Shown here in pieces: positions 44,445 through 53,443 of a DNA stretch of 64,000 bases. The notes below the pieces were generated by a model. The model was not told the origin of the DNA. It made no database searches and saw only the letters and a list, made by a program, of their open reading frames with translations. The stretch is from Gimesia fumaroli (GTDB lineage Bacteria > Planctomycetota > Planctomycetia > Planctomycetales > Planctomycetaceae): NCBI RefSeq assembly GCF_007754425.1, contig NZ_CP037452.1:2517164-2581163 (forward strand), read 5' to 3'. Both the position numbers and the translations under genes were made by a program. Numbering within the stretch: the stretch's first letter is position 1; every line of letters begins with the position of its first letter.

Positions 44445-45604
44445 CTCTCTCTCACGCAATCAGTATGGAGGAGGCCTGCAGCAGTGACTGGGATGTGGTG
44501 GTGATCGGTGCGGGGCCGGCTGGCACGGTCGCAGCCCGTCAGTTAGCACTGCAGAATTGGCGTGTTTTATTGATTGAGCGGAAGGCGTTTCCCAGATACA
44601 AAGTTTGCGGCTGTTGCCTGAATCAACGGGCGATCTCCGCGTTACTGCAGATCGGGCTGGGTAATCTCCTGGAAGAGACAAATGCGGTTCCCTTGAATTC
44701 ATTTGAGATGCGATTTAGCGGACGGGCGGCGACAATTCCGTTGCCGGGGGGAGTGGCGCTCTCACGGGCTGTGTTTGATGAACGGCTTGTGGAAGCGGCG
44801 GTGGACGCGGGGGCCTTCTTTTTGCCGGAAACCACAGCCACGTTGCAGAACTGCACAGAGCAGGATCAGACGCGACAGGTAAAGCTGGCACAACAGGGGC
44901 AACCCTCGGGGACTGTGACTGCGAAAATCGTTCTGGCAGCAGACGGGCTGGGGCATCCCAGTCTGCAGCATTGTGAGGCGTTTGAGAGTACCGTATCACA
45001 GAGTTCCCGGATGGGGGTGGGGGCATTACTGGCGAGTGACTATTTATCAGACTACCCGACGGGCGTGATTCATATGGCCATCCATAAATCCGGTTATGTG
45101 GGACTGGTGCGGGTTGAGGAGGACAGAGTGAACCTGGCGGCGGCGATCGACGGAGATTTTATTAAACAGAGCGGAAGTCCTGCGGCGGCGGTGCTGACGA
45201 TTTTGAAGGCATCCGGTTTTCCGACCTTCTCTGAAATCACTGAAGGGAGTTTCAAAGGGACGATTCCCTTCACCCGCAAAACCATGCGGCCCGTGGGGAA
45301 GCGTGTGTTTGTGTTGGGGGATGCGGCCGGTTATCTGGAACCCTTTACGGGAGAAGGGATGGCGAATGCGATTGCGGATGCCGTTGCCGTTGCGGAGCTC
45401 GTTCCTCAAGGCCTCTCAGAGTGGGATCAGAGCCTTGAGCAGACCTGGTTGAAAAAACATCATGAGATAACAGACGGAAGATTAACCTGGTGCCGTTGGT
45501 TGGCGCCATTGTTGCGTCTGCCTGTTGCGGTGGGAATCGGGCTGCGTTTATTTCATTTGTTTCCGGCAGTGGCCCGGCCGATTGTCGCCCGTTTAAATCA
45601 TTAA
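44441..45604 (+). CDS. FAD-dependent oxidoreductase, geranylgeranyl-reductase-like
   Basis: 387 aa. ATG 44441 overlaps the upstream stop and has GGAG in front; ATG 44429 is the alternative. The N-terminal Rossmann motif DVVVIGAGPAGTVAARQLA binds FAD. The FPRYKVCGCCLN segment and RVFVLGDAAGYLEPFTGEG further on are typical of the geranylgeranyl-reductase/halogenase-like flavoprotein group. In type III PKS loci such flavoproteins hydroxylate or oxidise the aromatic product. Whether this one is a monooxygenase or a reductase cannot be told from sequence. It is 29 bases ahead of the PKS gene. Confidence 0.85.
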   Translation: MTLSHAISMEEACSSDWDVVVIGAGPAGTVAARQLALQNWRVLLIERKAFPRYKVCGCCLNQRAISALLQIGLGNLLEETNAVPLNSFEMRFSGRAATIPLPGGVALSRAVFDERLVEAAVDAGAFFLPETTATLQNCTEQDQTRQVKLAQQGQPSGTVTAKIVLAADGLGHPSLQHCEAFESTVSQSSRMGVGALLASDYLSDYPTGVIHMAIHKSGYVGLVRVEEDRVNLAAAIDGDFIKQSGSPAAAVLTILKASGFPTFSEITEGSFKGTIPFTRKTMRPVGKRVFVLGDAAGYLEPFTGEGMANAIADAVAVAELVPQGLSEWDQSLEQTWLKKHHEITDGRLTWCRWLAPLLRLPVAVGIGLRLFHLFPAVARPIVARLNH

Positions 45605-45633
45605 AGAACAGCGCCGTTTGAGCGAGAACCTAT

Positions 45634-46737
45634 ATGAGTTTTGAATTACTTGGAATTGGTACGACGACGCCTCAACATTCGATTGCGCAGGCAGAGGCAG
45701 CCGTGCATGCGGAAGCTTTGAGTTGCAGTGCTGTGTCAACGGACCAACAGCGGCGTTTGCTACCAATTTTATATCGTCGCGCGGGGGTGAAAACGCGGCA
45801 CAGTGTCGTCCTGGAGAGCAGTACCAACGGGGAAATGGCGCGACAGACCTTTTATCCGCCTGCGACATCTGATGGGGACTTTGGTCCCACGACGTCGCAC
45901 CGGATGGAAGCTTATGAAACGCATGCGTCCGCGCTGGCGATTTCCGCTGTCCGCCAGGCCTTGCAGGACGGGAATGTGAATGCCGATGAGATCACTCACT
46001 TAGTGACGGTGTCGTGCAGTGGGTTCAGCGCCCCCGGTTTTGATATTCTGTTGTTGAAGGAGCTCGGTTTCTCGGCGGATGTGTCACGCACTCACATCGG
46101 TTTTATGGGCTGTCACGGTGCGTTGAACGGGTTGCGGGTGGCGAAATCGTTTACAGACAGTAACCCTGAAGCACGCGTTGTGGTGTGTGCAGTAGAGCTG
46201 TGCAGCCTGCATCAGCAATATGGTTGGTGTCCGAATAAAATTGTGGCCAATGCGTTGTTTGCAGACGGGGCGGCTGCGGTGGTGGGAAAACAGGCGATTG
46301 ATCCGGCGGAAGATAGCTGGACGCTGGTTTGCTCGGGTTCCACGGTGGTGCCTGATTCGGAAGAGATGATGAGCTGGCGGATTGGCAATCATGGATTTGA
46401 AATGACGCTTTCTCCCCAGATTCCGGATTTGATCAATGCAACATTGCGAAACTGGCTGGAGCAGTGGCTGGCACAACAGAATTTGACGATTGAAGAGATC
46501 GGCTGCTGGGCCATTCACCCGGGCGGTCCTCGCATTCTGAACGCGGTCGCGGAAGCGGCGGGATTTGATGAAGGTCTGTTGACGCCGTCGCGTGAAATTC
46601 TGGCACAATTCGGCAATATGTCATCACCGACGGTGTTGTTTATCCTGAAAAAACTGCAGGCAGAGAACGCGGCATTGCCGTGCGTGATGCTGGGCTTTGG
46701 TCCCGGACTGACGATTGAAGCAGCTCTGGTTCGTTAG
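45634..46737 (+). CDS. Type III polyketide synthase (chalcone/stilbene-synthase family)
   Basis: 367 aa. It condenses an acyl-CoA starter with malonyl-CoA units to give alkyl-pyrones, resorcinols or related phenolics. The catalytic triad is present: Cys160 in GFMGCHGALNGLR, His295 in WAIHPGGPRIL and Asn328 in FGNMSSPTVLFIL. The substrate-binding VSCSGFSAPGFD (about 126-137) is also intact. The length is typical. It is the third gene of the plus-strand arm and meets an exporter and two methyltransferases on the other strand after 17 bases. The combination resembles alkylresorcinol-type loci in which PKS products are methylated and oxidised. Confidence 0.92.
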   Translation: MSFELLGIGTTTPQHSIAQAEAAVHAEALSCSAVSTDQQRRLLPILYRRAGVKTRHSVVLESSTNGEMARQTFYPPATSDGDFGPTTSHRMEAYETHASALAISAVRQALQDGNVNADEITHLVTVSCSGFSAPGFDILLLKELGFSADVSRTHIGFMGCHGALNGLRVAKSFTDSNPEARVVVCAVELCSLHQQYGWCPNKIVANALFADGAAAVVGKQAIDPAEDSWTLVCSGSTVVPDSEEMMSWRIGNHGFEMTLSPQIPDLINATLRNWLEQWLAQQNLTIEEIGCWAIHPGGPRILNAVAEAAGFDEGLLTPSREILAQFGNMSSPTVLFILKKLQAENAALPCVMLGFGPGLTIEAALVR

Positions 46738-46754
46738 TCGGAACTCGAACACGG

Positions 46755-49025
46755 TTATGCTGACGGTTCCGCTGCATCCCGTTCGCTTGCCAGGGTGAAG
46801 AATCGTCCGAGGGGGCTTAACAGGAGCGCCGGTAAGACGATCAAGTCTCCCAAAAGCGCCATGAACAGCAGGCCGAACATCATCCAGGCGAAGCGTGAGG
46901 TCGGAACAAAATTGCTGAAGGCAAAGACCAGTAAACCGAGGCCACAGATCAGTGAGGTCTGGATCATCGCTTTGCCGCAATGACGATAGGCATACAGCAC
47001 GGAATCGATGGCACTATAACCTGCATCGAGTCGACGGCGAAAGAAGGTCAGATAATGCAGCGTATCATCGACGGCAATTCCGAGTGCCACACTGGCTGTC
47101 ATCACCGAGCCAATATCGACGGAGACGGAGAGCCAGCCTAACAGACCGAAGATCATCAGAGGGGGGAAGACATTCGAGACCATCGAGACCAGGCCGGCGA
47201 TGATGCCGCCCTGAACGATGGTCATGACGACGGCTATGATCACAAAAGCAAATAGAAAGCTTTTGAAGAGGTCAACCATTAATTGACGCTGGATTTCATG
47301 GACTAAAGGCATGATCCCGGTTCGCTGTGTTGAAATGCCGGGGGGAACGGTTTCGAACGAGCTTTGAATGGTCGTGTCTACTTTATCGCCGATCAAATCC
47401 AGATACGCATTGTAGTCGGCGTTGTTCAATGAACTGACATAGGTGGTGATGCGAAACTGACGCTGTCCCTCCCGTTCTTTCAGGTAGCCTGAGTCAATGA
47501 ACTGTGATTTCATTCCCAGCAGGGCTTCGTTGGCGCGGTATTGGAATAACTCTCTTGAGAGATTGGCCGGGCGGGGGAACCGGGGCGCGAACGTCATCGT
47601 GGAAATCGTTCGGTTCAAGTTTTCCGTTTTTTTGAGTTCCCGTTCGATATTCCAGACCATCAGTAACTGCTCCCGAAACGAAAGTTGCGCTTCCGGCGTG
47701 CAGGTCAAAACGACTTCGATGGGAACGAGGGAACCCACATGGTCTTCCAGCCAGTGATAGTCGTTTAGGATTGTGCTCTGTTCGGGAAACAGCGTTTCGA
47801 TGCGGACCGATGTATTGATTCTGGAAATGCCGAAACCGGCAGCTGCCATCGCTGCGAGTGAAACACAGGCGATGGGCAGATGTTGTTTGTTGAGTGCGGC
47901 TGTTAAATAAAACCAGACGTCATGTCGCGCGGATTGGGAACTCTCTGACTCTGTTGCTTTCGGGGGCTTTCGTTTGAGAGGCCAGACGGAAAACATGCCC
48001 GGGATGAGCGTCAACAGTAAGCCGGTGGTGATCAGGACGCCACAGGCGGCGTATCCTCCGAACAGACGGATTGGGGTTAAACCGCTGACTAAGAGTGAGG
48101 CGAGTCCGATGGCGGTCGTTCCGGCCGAGAGCAGGCAGGGCAACCAGCCGATTTGAAATGCGTAGGCCGCCGGTTGTTCGATGCTGGGATCTTTGACGGC
48201 GTCAAAATAATAGTTGACCAGGTGAATGCCCCCCGCCACCGCCAGCACCTGAATCAGGGGGGGCATGACAATCAGAAGGGCGGTAATGCTTTCGCCGCTA
48301 TAATGAATGAGGGCGAGTGTGATTCCCTGGGCGAGTAACGAAAGTCCGAAAACCAGTAGAGCCGCCCGAAACGAACGCAGGCAGATCCAGCAGATGAAAA
48401 GCACAATCAACGTGGAAGGGAGTACAAACCGGTCGAGTGAATCTTTGCTGGCGAGATCGATCTCCAGACCATCAATGATCGGGCCTGCCAGATGAATTTG
48501 ATCAGTGTCGAGTTGACAGTGCTGCTGTAATGCGTCGCGAATGGAAGCAACGAGTGCTTTCCGTTTCTGCAGGCCTTCCGGCGTAAAGCTGACGATGATG
48601 CAGGTGGTTTTGCCATTTGCGCCGATGAAGGTACCGCGCAGTCTGCTGTGAACTTCTTCCGTCGTCAGACCCATCTGAGGCGCATTGAGGGAACGATAGA
48701 GCTCGCGTCCCGAAATGACACGTTCGAAATACCATTGTTGCTGTGCATCCTGAAATTCGTCTGCGGTGCGCAGGACTTTGACGAAGCGGTCCAGGTCGGG
48801 GTTGTCAATTGTGCATCCGGGCCAACTGATGATAACTGTATCGCTGTTTCCAAACACCTGACAGAATTGATCATAGTCATTTCGTGCCGGGAACGCCGCG
48901 GTAACCCAGTCGATGGGTGAGTTGACTTTCGTCTGCATCGCCTGCGAGGCGCCATAGCCGATCAGGGGGAGCAGCAGGAGCAGGTAACTTACCAGTAACC
49001 AGAACCGTCTTCGGTGAATCGACAT
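46755..49025 (-). CDS. RND/MMPL-type transporter
   Basis: 756 aa with an N-terminal anchor, a large periplasmic domain (about 35-200), a block of helices (about 205-350), a second periplasmic domain (about 400-590) and a terminal helix block. The pattern is the two-fold MMPL/RND layout. Motifs include ASVALGIAVDDTLHYLTFFRR in the second half and PLIQVLAVAGGIHLVNYYFD in the first. Proteins of this hydrophobe/lipid exporter type move lipidic products across the inner membrane. Convergent with the type III PKS gene and followed upstream by two methyltransferases, it is the likely exporter of the product. Confidence 0.85.
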   Translation of the reverse strand: MSIHRRRFWLLVSYLLLLLPLIGYGASQAMQTKVNSPIDWVTAAFPARNDYDQFCQVFGNSDTVIISWPGCTIDNPDLDRFVKVLRTADEFQDAQQQWYFERVISGRELYRSLNAPQMGLTTEEVHSRLRGTFIGANGKTTCIIVSFTPEGLQKRKALVASIRDALQQHCQLDTDQIHLAGPIIDGLEIDLASKDSLDRFVLPSTLIVLFICWICLRSFRAALLVFGLSLLAQGITLALIHYSGESITALLIVMPPLIQVLAVAGGIHLVNYYFDAVKDPSIEQPAAYAFQIGWLPCLLSAGTTAIGLASLLVSGLTPIRLFGGYAACGVLITTGLLLTLIPGMFSVWPLKRKPPKATESESSQSARHDVWFYLTAALNKQHLPIACVSLAAMAAAGFGISRINTSVRIETLFPEQSTILNDYHWLEDHVGSLVPIEVVLTCTPEAQLSFREQLLMVWNIERELKKTENLNRTISTMTFAPRFPRPANLSRELFQYRANEALLGMKSQFIDSGYLKEREGQRQFRITTYVSSLNNADYNAYLDLIGDKVDTTIQSSFETVPPGISTQRTGIMPLVHEIQRQLMVDLFKSFLFAFVIIAVVMTIVQGGIIAGLVSMVSNVFPPLMIFGLLGWLSVSVDIGSVMTASVALGIAVDDTLHYLTFFRRRLDAGYSAIDSVLYAYRHCGKAMIQTSLICGLGLLVFAFSNFVPTSRFAWMMFGLLFMALLGDLIVLPALLLSPLGRFFTLASERDAAEPSA

Positions 49026-49101
49026 GCAGAGAGAACTTTAAGATGACAAATATTGAGAATTGAAAAGCTCGAATCATGGCCAGGATGTGCATTTATGTTC
49101 T

Positions 49102-49878
49102 TCAGGCGCTGATTTTTTCCGCAGTCCTGTCCGGCTCTGATGTTTTAACAGGAGCCGGTTTTACTTTCCGTTTTCCCAGCGGTCCGAAAAACAGGAACGG
49201 ATAGCCGGGGACTTTCGCTTGGTAATCTCGATACGGTTTTCCGATGTAAAACTGGAGTCGTTCATCTTTCAGGTAGCTCCCCAGGAAAATATAAACAGTC
49301 CAGATGCCTGTCAGAATGGCCCGGTCGAGTGTCATGACGGGGGTGAACCAGAGTAAGCCCATGAAGCTCAAATAGACCGGATGTCGCATGCAGCAGTACA
49401 GACTACGTGGATGAAATTCGCGTCGGGGGAGCGGTTTCTTGCGTAACCAGTACCACCATTGAGTCAGGCCGGTCTGGTAGCCTAGGCCTGTGAGGTTAAG
49501 GCTGTAGAGTAGCGCCAGCCAGGAGCCGTAAAATCCAGCGGACACCAGCCCGCCTTCAATGCCCTCGAAGTGCCAGAGTTCCAGCGGACTGCTGCGCCAG
49601 CAGAACGCGGTGAGCAAGATTCCCGAGCAGGTTTGCAGGCAAAACAGCGAGCCATAAAAGGGCGAGGGGAGCCAGCGCGTGATCAGGCTGCGGATTTTGG
49701 GATAAAGGAGCAGGCTGTGTCCGACAGCAAACTGGAGTGCCAATACAGCATCGATCCAGAGGAACTCGGCGGCGTGATGGCGGTAGTCTTCTTTGAGAAA
49801 CCAGAACAGATGCCATACCGTGAACAGGAACAGTAACTGCGTGGCGAGACCAAATGTGATTCCAACGAAGCGTTGCAT
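49102..49878 (-). CDS. Membrane methyltransferase, NnrU/MddA/isoprenylcysteine-methyltransferase-like
   Basis: 258 aa with about six hydrophobic segments. The C-terminal part carries the family signature: CCMRHPVYLSFMGLLWF, YLKDERLQFYIGKPYRDY and QAKVPGYPF. Proteins with this core methylate small hydrophobic acceptors at the membrane (MddA methylates methanethiol; SrsB-like enzymes methylate alkylresorcinols). Its place between the exporter and the second methyltransferase in a type III PKS locus favours a polyketide acceptor. That is inference. Confidence 0.75.
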   Translation of the reverse strand: MQRFVGITFGLATQLLFLFTVWHLFWFLKEDYRHHAAEFLWIDAVLALQFAVGHSLLLYPKIRSLITRWLPSPFYGSLFCLQTCSGILLTAFCWRSSPLELWHFEGIEGGLVSAGFYGSWLALLYSLNLTGLGYQTGLTQWWYWLRKKPLPRREFHPRSLYCCMRHPVYLSFMGLLWFTPVMTLDRAILTGIWTVYIFLGSYLKDERLQFYIGKPYRDYQAKVPGYPFLFFGPLGKRKVKPAPVKTSEPDRTAEKISA

Positions 49879-49912
49879 CCCTGCATCCTCGTAATCGTTG
49901 TCGCAATATTAT

Positions 49913-50782
49913 TTATAACGGTTTCTGAGCAATGAAGCATCCATACTGCATTGCACCGCTTTCATAGGCTTTTAGAATGGTTTCAAATCGATCCAGGAAC
50001 ATCACGGTGTCCTGATCAATCAGCCGTGCCAGCCAGCGAACACCGGTTTTCTGCACGCGTTGCTGACAGATTTTCCAAGTCTGAGAGACCCGATTCGTCC
50101 AGTTATGATATCCCTGGAATTCCAGTCCCGCGGTTTCCATCCAGGACTGATAGTCTTCTGCGCTACCCAGTGAGGGGCAGAAGAAGCCTTCACAGACATC
50201 ATGGACCTGCTGAATCGCGTCTTCGCTTTCCAGTTGATCGCCGGCGAGCCACGCACAAATTGCCATGCGACCGCCGGGGCGTAACCAGGTGGCGGCTTTG
50301 TGGAAGAAGGCTTGTTTGTCAAACAGATGCTCGGTGCATTCGATACTCCAGATGACATCGAACGATTCGGGTGCAAACTCCGCGGTTTCCGCGTCCTGGC
50401 AGAGAAACTGTGTGTTGTGACGTTGTCCGCGCCAGCGTGCTTCCAGCGAGGCCCAGCGCTTTTGGACCGGGCTCAGTGTAATGCCGGTTACCTGACAGCC
50501 GAATGTTTTCGCTAGATGAATCGAAGAGCCACCCATGCCACAACCGACGTCGAGCAGACTTTCATCAGGCTGAACGTGAATGAATTCGGCCAGGGTTTCG
50601 GTCAACTGCTGTTGTGCGGCTGCCGATGTTTTTCCAAAGTCGGACGTTTCAAGAGCGGTGCTGCTGTTTTCTTCCCACAAGCCGTGATGAATGTGCCGCC
50701 CCCAGAGTAATCGGTAAAACAGCGTGGTTAAATTGTAATGGCTGCGAATGACATCTTTTTGTACGGTGGGGCAACTAATCAT
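49913..50782 (-). CDS. SAM-dependent methyltransferase, tocopherol-methyltransferase-like
   Basis: 289 aa. The N-terminus RSHYNLTTLFYRLLWGRHIH is followed by the SAM motif LLDVGCGMGGSSIHLAKTFG (about residue 77), SPVQKRWASLEARWRG and DVIWSIECTEHLFDK. This is the gamma-tocopherol/sarcosine methyltransferase-like branch. Enzymes of this branch methylate rings or amines; in this locus an aromatic polyketide is the likely acceptor. It is the first gene of the minus-strand arm, 56 bases downstream of the YceI gene. Confidence 0.82.
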   Translation of the reverse strand: MISCPTVQKDVIRSHYNLTTLFYRLLWGRHIHHGLWEENSSTALETSDFGKTSAAAQQQLTETLAEFIHVQPDESLLDVGCGMGGSSIHLAKTFGCQVTGITLSPVQKRWASLEARWRGQRHNTQFLCQDAETAEFAPESFDVIWSIECTEHLFDKQAFFHKAATWLRPGGRMAICAWLAGDQLESEDAIQQVHDVCEGFFCPSLGSAEDYQSWMETAGLEFQGYHNWTNRVSQTWKICQQRVQKTGVRWLARLIDQDTVMFLDRFETILKAYESGAMQYGCFIAQKPL

Positions 50783-50838
50783 GGGAAGAGACCAGGTTCA
50801 TGATGTGAATGATAAGCTAGAAAAAGTAAAATAGACTG

Positions 50839-51504
50839 TTACCTGGCTACGTCGAGCTCGCCGTAAATTTTCAGTTCATCGGTAATGCCAACAGCTCCAA
50901 AGGCTTTGCTATAAGGGGTAATGCCAAAATGCGTCTGCTTGATGGAAAAGCTGGTTCTCACATGGTTCTGTTGGTTTTTATCGGTGACTTCGGCAATCAG
51001 GCGTAAATTTCGCGTGACGCCATGCAGGGTGAACTTGCCATCCAGTTGATAGAATGATTTTCCCGTGGGGGCATTTTGTTTGACGGGGACGGCCGACGTA
51101 ATCTCGAATGTGGCGGTCGGATACTTGCGGACATCCAGCACGCTGCTGCCCAGCATGTTCGCGTTCACATCTTTTTGTGTTGAGGCTGATGTGGTCCCTT
51201 TCAGGCCGATGTATTTGCGTGCTTCCGGAGTGTCTGCTTTCCAGGTGGTCATGTCGAACACTATCTTGCCGGCATTACTTCTGGCGCCCAGGTTCAACGT
51301 TCCTGTTTTGATTTCGCCAATTACGGCATGTTCGTGTCCAAAGCCGGTTTTGCCGACGAAAGTAAAGACACGACTTGTTTTCGTATTCACCTCACCTGTG
51401 ACATCTTGTGCCTGAACACTGGTGGTAAGGCTCATGCTGAGAACAACAAAACCTGCAATCAGCAGGGAATTTATGCGTTGGTAATAGGGTACCTGTGATA
51501 ACAT
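50839..51504 (-). CDS. YceI family secreted lipocalin-like protein
   Basis: 221 aa. Start at 51504 (AAGGA upstream) because a signal peptide follows (SLLIAGFVVLSMSLTTSVQA-Q); 40 extra open codons upstream have no such character. The mature part is YceI: FTFVGKTGFGHEHAVIGEI, SSVLDVRKYPTATFEITS and GKFTLHGVTRNLRL. YceI proteins bind isoprenoid or other long hydrophobic molecules in the periplasm. Beside an RND exporter and a polyketide locus it may carry the product or a precursor, which is inference. Confidence 0.88.
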   Translation of the reverse strand: MLSQVPYYQRINSLLIAGFVVLSMSLTTSVQAQDVTGEVNTKTSRVFTFVGKTGFGHEHAVIGEIKTGTLNLGARSNAGKIVFDMTTWKADTPEARKYIGLKGTTSASTQKDVNANMLGSSVLDVRKYPTATFEITSAVPVKQNAPTGKSFYQLDGKFTLHGVTRNLRLIAEVTDKNQQNHVRTSFSIKQTHFGITPYSKAFGAVGITDELKIYGELDVAR

Positions 51505-51598
51505 CTGACGAATCCTTGTCTGTTTCGAATTTAAATAGCAGGCTGGTATTACGATTCCTGACTTCCGAAATCCCTTGTCTTGTGGGCGAACGATAACA

Positions 51599-51612
51599 AC
51601 TATGGATATAGT
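51599..51612. promoter_or_regulatory. Candidate BlaI-type operator dyad
   Basis: ACTAT-GGAT-ATAGT forms a perfect inverted repeat, followed by GTAGTA, between the divergent YceI and BlaI genes. BlaI/MecI operators contain TAGTA-type half sites. A TATAAT (51664-51669) lies further downstream. Autoregulation of the BlaI gene is plausible but untested. Confidence 0.35.
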
Positions 51613-51768
51613 AGTAAATGCCATTTTTTGAAAAAATGAATCAACCGGCGGTGTTTCGGGTTTTATAATCGCCGGGAAATTGTGCGGTAAATCAGGTTTT
51701 CAGAGAAAGTGAGAATCGCTAAAATCAGCTCGCAGAAATGTTTACGATTTTTGATAGATAGGCACAAT

Positions 51769-52143
51769 GTGAAAGATTATCGACTCACTCACTACGAACT
51801 GGAATTGATGGGAGTGATCTGGGAACTGGAAGAAGCAAGCGTGCAGGATGTGTGTGACGCATTGCCGCGTGAGTTGGCTTACACGACTGTGATGACAACA
51901 CTCAGTCTGTTGGCAAAAAAGAAGAAGGTGTTGAAGCGAATTAAACGTGGTCGCGCCTATATCTATCAACCGGCAGTGACGCGTGAAGAAGTTTCGCAAT
52001 CGATGCTGGGGCAGTTGAAACAGGTTCTGCTGGGAGATTCCCTACCAACCCTGATGGTGAATCTGCTGGAAAATGAAAATATGTCAGAGGATGATATTTC
52101 CGCTCTTAAGAACGCGATCAATAAACTGGAGTCCAACCAATGA
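51769..52143 (+). CDS. BlaI/MecI/CopY-family transcriptional repressor
   Basis: 124 aa from GTG 51769, three bases after ATAGGCAC. The frame is open to GTG 51709, which would add 20 residues with no family match. The winged helix opens with RLTHYELELMGVIWELEEAS and continues with AYTTVMTTLSLLAKKKKVLK. The C-terminal dimer helix ends SALKNAINKLESN. The repressor overlaps its M56 partner (ATGA at 52140), as is usual for BlaI/BlaR-type pairs. Target genes are unknown. Confidence 0.88.
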   Translation: MKDYRLTHYELELMGVIWELEEASVQDVCDALPRELAYTTVMTTLSLLAKKKKVLKRIKRGRAYIYQPAVTREEVSQSMLGQLKQVLLGDSLPTLMVNLLENENMSEDDISALKNAINKLESNQ

Positions 52144-53207
52144 CGCCAGCCGGCTTTCTGGAAACGATCAGTTCTCTTTCACTGCAATCAGCGGTTCTGA
52201 TTGGTATGATCGGAGTCTTGACTTTTCGGAATAAAAAAACGCCTTCGGCACATCGGATGTGGGCCGTTTGTCACATGTTGTTGCTGGTGCAGTTTCTGTT
52301 GGCGTTTGGAGTGCCGCATCCGCGATTGTTTTCCCCCACTCTGATTGAATATGGTGGTTATTTCGAAGCCGTTCAGAATGTGGAGTCGGGGCTTGGCCAG
52401 TTTCTGATGGTGATCTGGCTGGTGGGAGTTGCGGTCTCATTGGTCCTGCTGGTGCTGGGAACCACTCAGACGGTGCGAATTCTCCGCCGTTCCATTCCCA
52501 TCGAGCAAACGTCGCTGACCGATCAGCCGTGCCTGCATACAGGCGGCAAACCGATCCTGTTATTAAGCAGTGACGAAACACATACGCCGTTCTGCTGGCA
52601 GATCCATCAGCCCGTGATTGTGATGCCGCGTTCGATTCTTATGCTGTCGACAGATGAGCTGGCGATGATTATTCGCCATGAAACAGAACACCTCAGGGCC
52701 GGGCACCCTTTGCATTTATTTCTGCAGAGGCTTGTCGAAGCGGTTTTCTGGTTTCACCCATTGGTCTGGTGGAGTTCTCGTCAAGCCGTCTGTAGCAGAG
52801 AGTTCTATTGTGACAACCAGGCGGTACACAGTAGCAGTGAGGCTCTCGTTTATTTAAAAAGTCTGCTGCACTTTGCCGAACAGCAGAAAAAAAGCTGGAA
52901 TTCCTTATCGGCGGGATTTGTGTTTCGGAACAGTCCCAGTCTCATTCAACAACGAGTGAGCCGATTGACCAACCGTGACTGGTCTGGTGCTCCCGCGATG
53001 AAAACAGATCGCTGGCGTATTTCCGTGGTATTGATGACGGCACTACTGTCGCTTCTGTTGTGGATTCCTCTGAATGTTTCTGCATCTAATCGCTCGTTCT
53101 GGTCTCCCTGGCCAAGCTGGTCCACTCACGTTCTGCATTCGATTGGGATCCCGGCCCGCGATTACGAAATCGATGGGCATCGCCTGCGATCACACGAGCA
53201 TTATTGA
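52140..53207 (+). CDS. M56 (BlaR1-like) membrane metallopeptidase
   Basis: 355 aa with about four or five membrane helices. The zinc site is present as IIRHETEHLRAGHPLHL (HExxH, residues about 180-184), followed by the downstream ligand region REFYCDNQAVHSS. Unlike BlaR1 there is no C-terminal penicillin-binding sensor domain; the protein ends about 50 residues after its last helix. It probably cleaves or inactivates the BlaI-type repressor on an unknown signal. It forms a two-gene operon with that repressor. Confidence 0.88.
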   Translation: MTPAGFLETISSLSLQSAVLIGMIGVLTFRNKKTPSAHRMWAVCHMLLLVQFLLAFGVPHPRLFSPTLIEYGGYFEAVQNVESGLGQFLMVIWLVGVAVSLVLLVLGTTQTVRILRRSIPIEQTSLTDQPCLHTGGKPILLLSSDETHTPFCWQIHQPVIVMPRSILMLSTDELAMIIRHETEHLRAGHPLHLFLQRLVEAVFWFHPLVWWSSRQAVCSREFYCDNQAVHSSSEALVYLKSLLHFAEQQKKSWNSLSAGFVFRNSPSLIQQRVSRLTNRDWSGAPAMKTDRWRISVVLMTALLSLLLWIPLNVSASNRSFWSPWPSWSTHVLHSIGIPARDYEIDGHRLRSHEHY

Positions 53208-53347
53208 AGCTGCTTAACGACGTTATTGCGGATTATCATTGATGGTCTCAAGCTGGTGTGTCAAACGAAGTTCAGCGGTGACGGAACGATCTTGTCTGGT
53301 CGGTGTTCTAATGTCCGTGTACTTAATGACTAAATAAAACTTAAATA

Positions 53348-53376
53348 TTGACAATTGGAGTTCGCAATAGTAAAGT
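53348..53376 (+). promoter_or_regulatory. Candidate sigma-70 promoter of the DUF1549-PPC-DUF1501 operon
   Basis: TTGACA (53348-53353), a 17-base spacer and TAAAGT (53371-53376) lie about 70 bases upstream of the ATG at 53444. A perfect -35 box and four of six bases in the -10 support it. It also argues against translation starting at 53348. Confidence 0.5.
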
Positions 53377-53443
53377 TTTATATAAGAGATCGCGCTTTTA
53401 CGCATACCCTCCAACACACATTCCCACCTCAATTAGAATCGAC

